Below, one piece after another: positions 62,256-64,000 of a stretch of 64,000 bases of DNA. A model generated the notes under the pieces. That model was not told where the DNA came from and made no database searches. It worked only from the letters and a program-made list of their open reading frames with translations. Each line of letters begins with the position of its first letter. Position 1 is the stretch's first letter. Source of the stretch: HGM04593 sp045631205. GTDB taxonomy: Bacteria; Bacteroidota; Bacteroidia; Bacteroidales; Bacteroidaceae. The position numbers were made by a program, and so were the translations under genes. The DNA is taken from contig JAZQUI010000036.1 of the NCBI GenBank assembly GCA_045631205.1, forward strand, positions 72,160-136,159. The letters run 5' to 3'.

Positions 62256-62354
62256 ATGAACATAAAAGAGTTTTTTGCTGATAACCTCGGTAAGCAATTT
62301 ACCGGCATAATTGCCGATGCTTTTGATGATGTAAATTTTAGAAAGGTACATTGA
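62256..62354 (+). CDS. Possible 32-residue ORF (doubtful)
   Basis: MNIKEFFADNLGKQFTGIIA and 12 more residues to TGA. It looks like the start of a larger, lost protein. No support beyond the open frame. Confidence 0.2.
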   Translation: MNIKEFFADNLGKQFTGIIADAFDDVNFRKVH

Positions 62355-62401
62355 ATTCTTACATATTTTTAGTATGTTTGCAGAAATTAACAATTTTAGC
62401 A

Positions 62402-62983
62402 ATGAAGACAAGTTTCTACCTTTTAATTACGGCCCTTATGCTTATACCATTTTCAATGTTTGCACAGACAGACCATTTGAAATTTAAGGGTGTTCCTATT
62501 GACGGTACATTAAACCAATTTGTTGCGAAAATGCAAAGTGCAGGTTTTACAAAATTAGGACAAGACGGAAAAGCGGTAATCCTTGAAGGCGACTTTGCTG
62601 GGTACAAAGATTGTTATATTGTAGTTTCAACACTAGATAATAAAGACCTCGTAAATCAAATTGTTGTTAACTTTAACAGCCACAATGATTGGCGTTCTTT
62701 AGAAAATAATTATCTTAACCTGAAGGAGCTTTTGACAAAGAAGTATGGAGAACCTTTTGGTGCTGTCGAGGAGTTTCAAAATAAATATGTAGATGATGAT
62801 AATGATAAGTACTACGAAGTTATAATGAATCGGTGCAATTACCGTACAGAATGGAAAACAGAACTTGGTAATATAATTTTGGCTATTACTTTTCAAAGAG
62901 GTATAGGCTGTTATGTTGTTCTTGGGTATGTAGATAAGGCCAATGATGCGATAATTGAACAAACCGCTTTAGACGATTTATAA
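62402..62983 (+). CDS. Secreted hypothetical protein
   Basis: 193 residues from the ATG at 62402: signal peptide ending FSMFAQ, then HLKFKGVPIDGTLNQFV and GDFAGYKDCYIVV. Later segments include LKELLTKKYGEPFG and ITFQRGIGCYVVLGYVD. It resembles a family of secreted Bacteroidales proteins without known function. The longer in-frame start at 62351 would place a non-signal extension first. It is followed by a terminator at 63006-63031. Confidence 0.7.
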   Translation: MKTSFYLLITALMLIPFSMFAQTDHLKFKGVPIDGTLNQFVAKMQSAGFTKLGQDGKAVILEGDFAGYKDCYIVVSTLDNKDLVNQIVVNFNSHNDWRSLENNYLNLKELLTKKYGEPFGAVEEFQNKYVDDDNDKYYEVIMNRCNYRTEWKTELGNIILAITFQRGIGCYVVLGYVDKANDAIIEQTALDDL

Positions 62984-63005
62984 TTTTCTTCTTATACAAG
63001 ATAAA

Positions 63006-63031
63006 GCTCACTCATTCGAGTGGGCTTTTTT
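63006..63031 (+). terminator. Intrinsic terminator after the secreted protein
   Basis: GCTCACTC pairs with GAGTGGGC (two G-U), loop ATTC, then T6. Confidence 0.8.
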
Positions 63032-63032
63032 C

Positions 63033-63280
63033 TTGTCTTTTACCGCCCATTCTATCAACAATACTTTTGTGCCGTATCAAACAGCAAAAGATATGATAGA
63101 TACAACAGCACTCACAGCACTTATTACAGCGTTCCGTGCCGAGGTAACACAGAACAGCATATCGCCCGAAAAGGTGGGTGGATACTACGGCAGATTGCAG
63201 ATTTACTCGCTACAGCTGTACCCGACAGTGGTATGAACGAATTTGGTTACCTGGACAAAACGGGTGATGAAATTATATAG
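63033..63280 (+). pseudogene. Remnant of a phage tail-fibre-like gene with a frameshift
   Basis: One frame gives DTTALTALITAFRAEVTQNS and PEKVGG up to about 63180. The next frame continues LRQIADLLATAVPDSGMNEF and GYLDKTGDEII to TAG at 63278-63280. The two halves are joined by a one-base shift. The composition resembles the short C-terminal part of Bacteroidales phage tail or virion proteins (ISPEKVG...LRQIADLL), which I recall only generally. Confidence 0.45.
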
Positions 63281-63293
63281 AAAAACTCTTATT

Positions 63294-63316
63294 GGACATT
63301 TCGGGTGATACTCCTC
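63294..63316. other. Possible IS terminal sequence
   Basis: GGACATTTCGGGTGATAC lies about 40 bases beyond the end of the transposase frame. A similar GGACAAAACGGGTGATGA occurs at 63253-63270, 41 bases to the left. The first is the likely IS end; the right end lies outside the window. Confidence 0.35.
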
Positions 63317-63324
63317 CATTATTG

Positions 63325-63343
63325 CATCTTAAACTTTAAGATG
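63325..63343. repeat. Hairpin CATCTTAAA-C-TTTAAGATG near the transposase end
   Basis: A perfect 9-bp inverted repeat with one-base loop, 10 bases past the end of the transposase frame; perhaps a transcription terminator of the element. Confidence 0.5.
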
Positions 63344-63352
63344 TAATTGTTT

Positions 63353-64000
63353 TTAATAATGCCTCAGAATGTACTCATCCAACAACTTTTTGCGATTATC
63401 CTTACTAATTCCTCGATGAGCTCTTAGCTTACTCTTTATATCTGAAAATAAGCCTTCAATACCATTATTTGTATTAGGTAGTCCAGTTTCGGCCGGTCGT
63501 AGAAAGTCCATAACAACGGCATATTGCGTTTTAAACTAAGATATGCGCTGCGTAGCCTCGGACGCATATAAGGAGGGGTATGACGCTTTATTCTTTTATC
63601 GTGAATACGTTCGTTTAAAACATCCTTGTACCTATCATACCACTCATTAAAGGCGCCAATGAAACTATCCTTCTCCATTTGAGTTATGCTCTTGACGAGG
63701 CTTAAAAGTTCGCAGGAGGCATCAAGGTCGGGCTCTTGTGTCAAGTATCTGCGAGTGATTAGTATCTGATGGAATTGACACATCTGGACTGGGATTGGGT
63801 ATAGAGCTTGTGCCAAGCCACGCATGCCGTCAATCACAGCGCCATATATCTTAAACCCCTGAGATTCAAGCCAAGAAATACCCTCTATATATTGACCGAT
63901 AGTCTCATTGTAAACATATTTATGCCATAGAACCTTATTGCGTAGGGCATCCTTTATGACCATGAGACCGAACCTGCGCCCCCAATAAGTTGTGTCGAGT
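63353..64000 (-). pseudogene. IS transposase (MULE/IS256-like DDE) with a frameshift, partial at right edge
   Basis: The frame is open from the right edge: LDTTYWGRRFGLMVIKDAL carries the first catalytic Asp, GFKIYGAVIDGMRGL the second, and QMCQFHQILITRRYL the conserved C-x-x-H block. Near 63490-63500 the frame shifts: continuation in the next frame gives PNTNNGIEGLFSDIKSKLRA, holding the catalytic Glu, to TAA at 63353. The main frame instead ends early at 63436. Thus all three catalytic residues exist but only across the shift. The family attribution (DDE, mutator-like, close to IS256/MULE groups) is from motif recognition. The N-terminus lies outside the window. Confidence 0.75.

Noticed and set aside
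62256..62354. 32-codon ORF as a toxin or antitoxin
   Set aside because: No partner gene or motif; it is probably a fragment, so it is listed only as doubtful.
1..64000. CRISPR arrays, tRNA and rRNA genes
   Set aside because: I saw no regularly spaced repeats, cloverleaf-type sequences or rRNA-like stretches on reading through the intergenic regions; a tRNAscan/Infernal run would confirm it.

Overview
The window looks like a chromosomal segment of a Bacteroidales (Bacteroidota) bacterium. Three things point there. Promoters fit the lineage's TTTG / TAnnTTTG pattern instead of -35/-10, and Shine-Dalgarno sequences are scarce. Lineage-typical families are present (DUF349, DUF3332, DUF4421 and DUF4468 proteins, a PorQ-like type IX secretion protein, pyrophosphate-dependent PFK, a fused DAHP synthase/chorismate mutase). 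The intergenic DNA is AT-rich. I cannot name the genus. Most of the window is ordinary core genome; the last 3.5 kb is a decayed accessory patch.

Layout. 1-1.9 kb: a TamB/AsmA-like envelope protein running off the left edge, with an apparent frameshift at its N-terminus. 2.2-7.0 kb: an SLC13-type permease, then a likely operon of an enhancer-binding regulator, an LptE-like lipoprotein, a TPR protein and SecG. 7.1-17.7 kb: DUF349, MgtE and RsmA on the minus strand; YbhN-like protein, PepD, DUF3332 lipoprotein, polysaccharide flippase, MeaB and 5-formyl-THF cyclo-ligase on the plus strand. 17.8-21.3 kb (minus): PfkA, IspH, Cmk, PorQ-like. 21.6-28.1 kb (plus): TonB, polyprenyl synthetase, an unrecognised protein, TatD, DAHP synthase/chorismate mutase, and a binding protein plus permease of a metal-chelate ABC transporter. 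28.1-32.9 kb: a consensus promoter, a strongly structured leader RNA with an intrinsic terminator, and a 1437-residue secreted melibiase-like protein. 33.3-35.0 kb: an AspT/YidE-type transporter (minus). 35.3-40.7 kb: ilvD-ilvB-ilvN-ilvC behind a leader-peptide attenuator. 40.9-56.3 kb: envelope and secreted proteins, an oxidoreductase, RluD, GH25 lysozyme, PFP and a large amidase-like protein. 56.5-60.6 kb: a lipoprotein pseudogene, rpmH, ridA, ilvA and nhaA. 60.6-64 kb: a broken glycerophosphodiesterase gene, orphan secreted proteins, a MITE-like inverted repeat, a phage-tail remnant and a frameshifted transposase.

Two RNA-level systems stand out. The first, at about 28165-28457, folds into a four-way junction with a long jointed arm. 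The 3' strand of its closing stem is also the 5' strand of an intrinsic terminator, which is riboswitch-like architecture, and I recognise no known class. The second, at 35376-35500, is an ilv attenuator: a 22-residue peptide rich in Leu, Ile and Val codons, followed by mutually exclusive antiterminator and terminator pairings. Both have a TTTG-N19-TAnnTTTG promoter. ilvA and ridA lie apart from the ilv operon but next to each other, so threonine deaminase sits beside the enzyme that clears its reactive imine product.

I saw no tRNA or rRNA genes and no CRISPR array.
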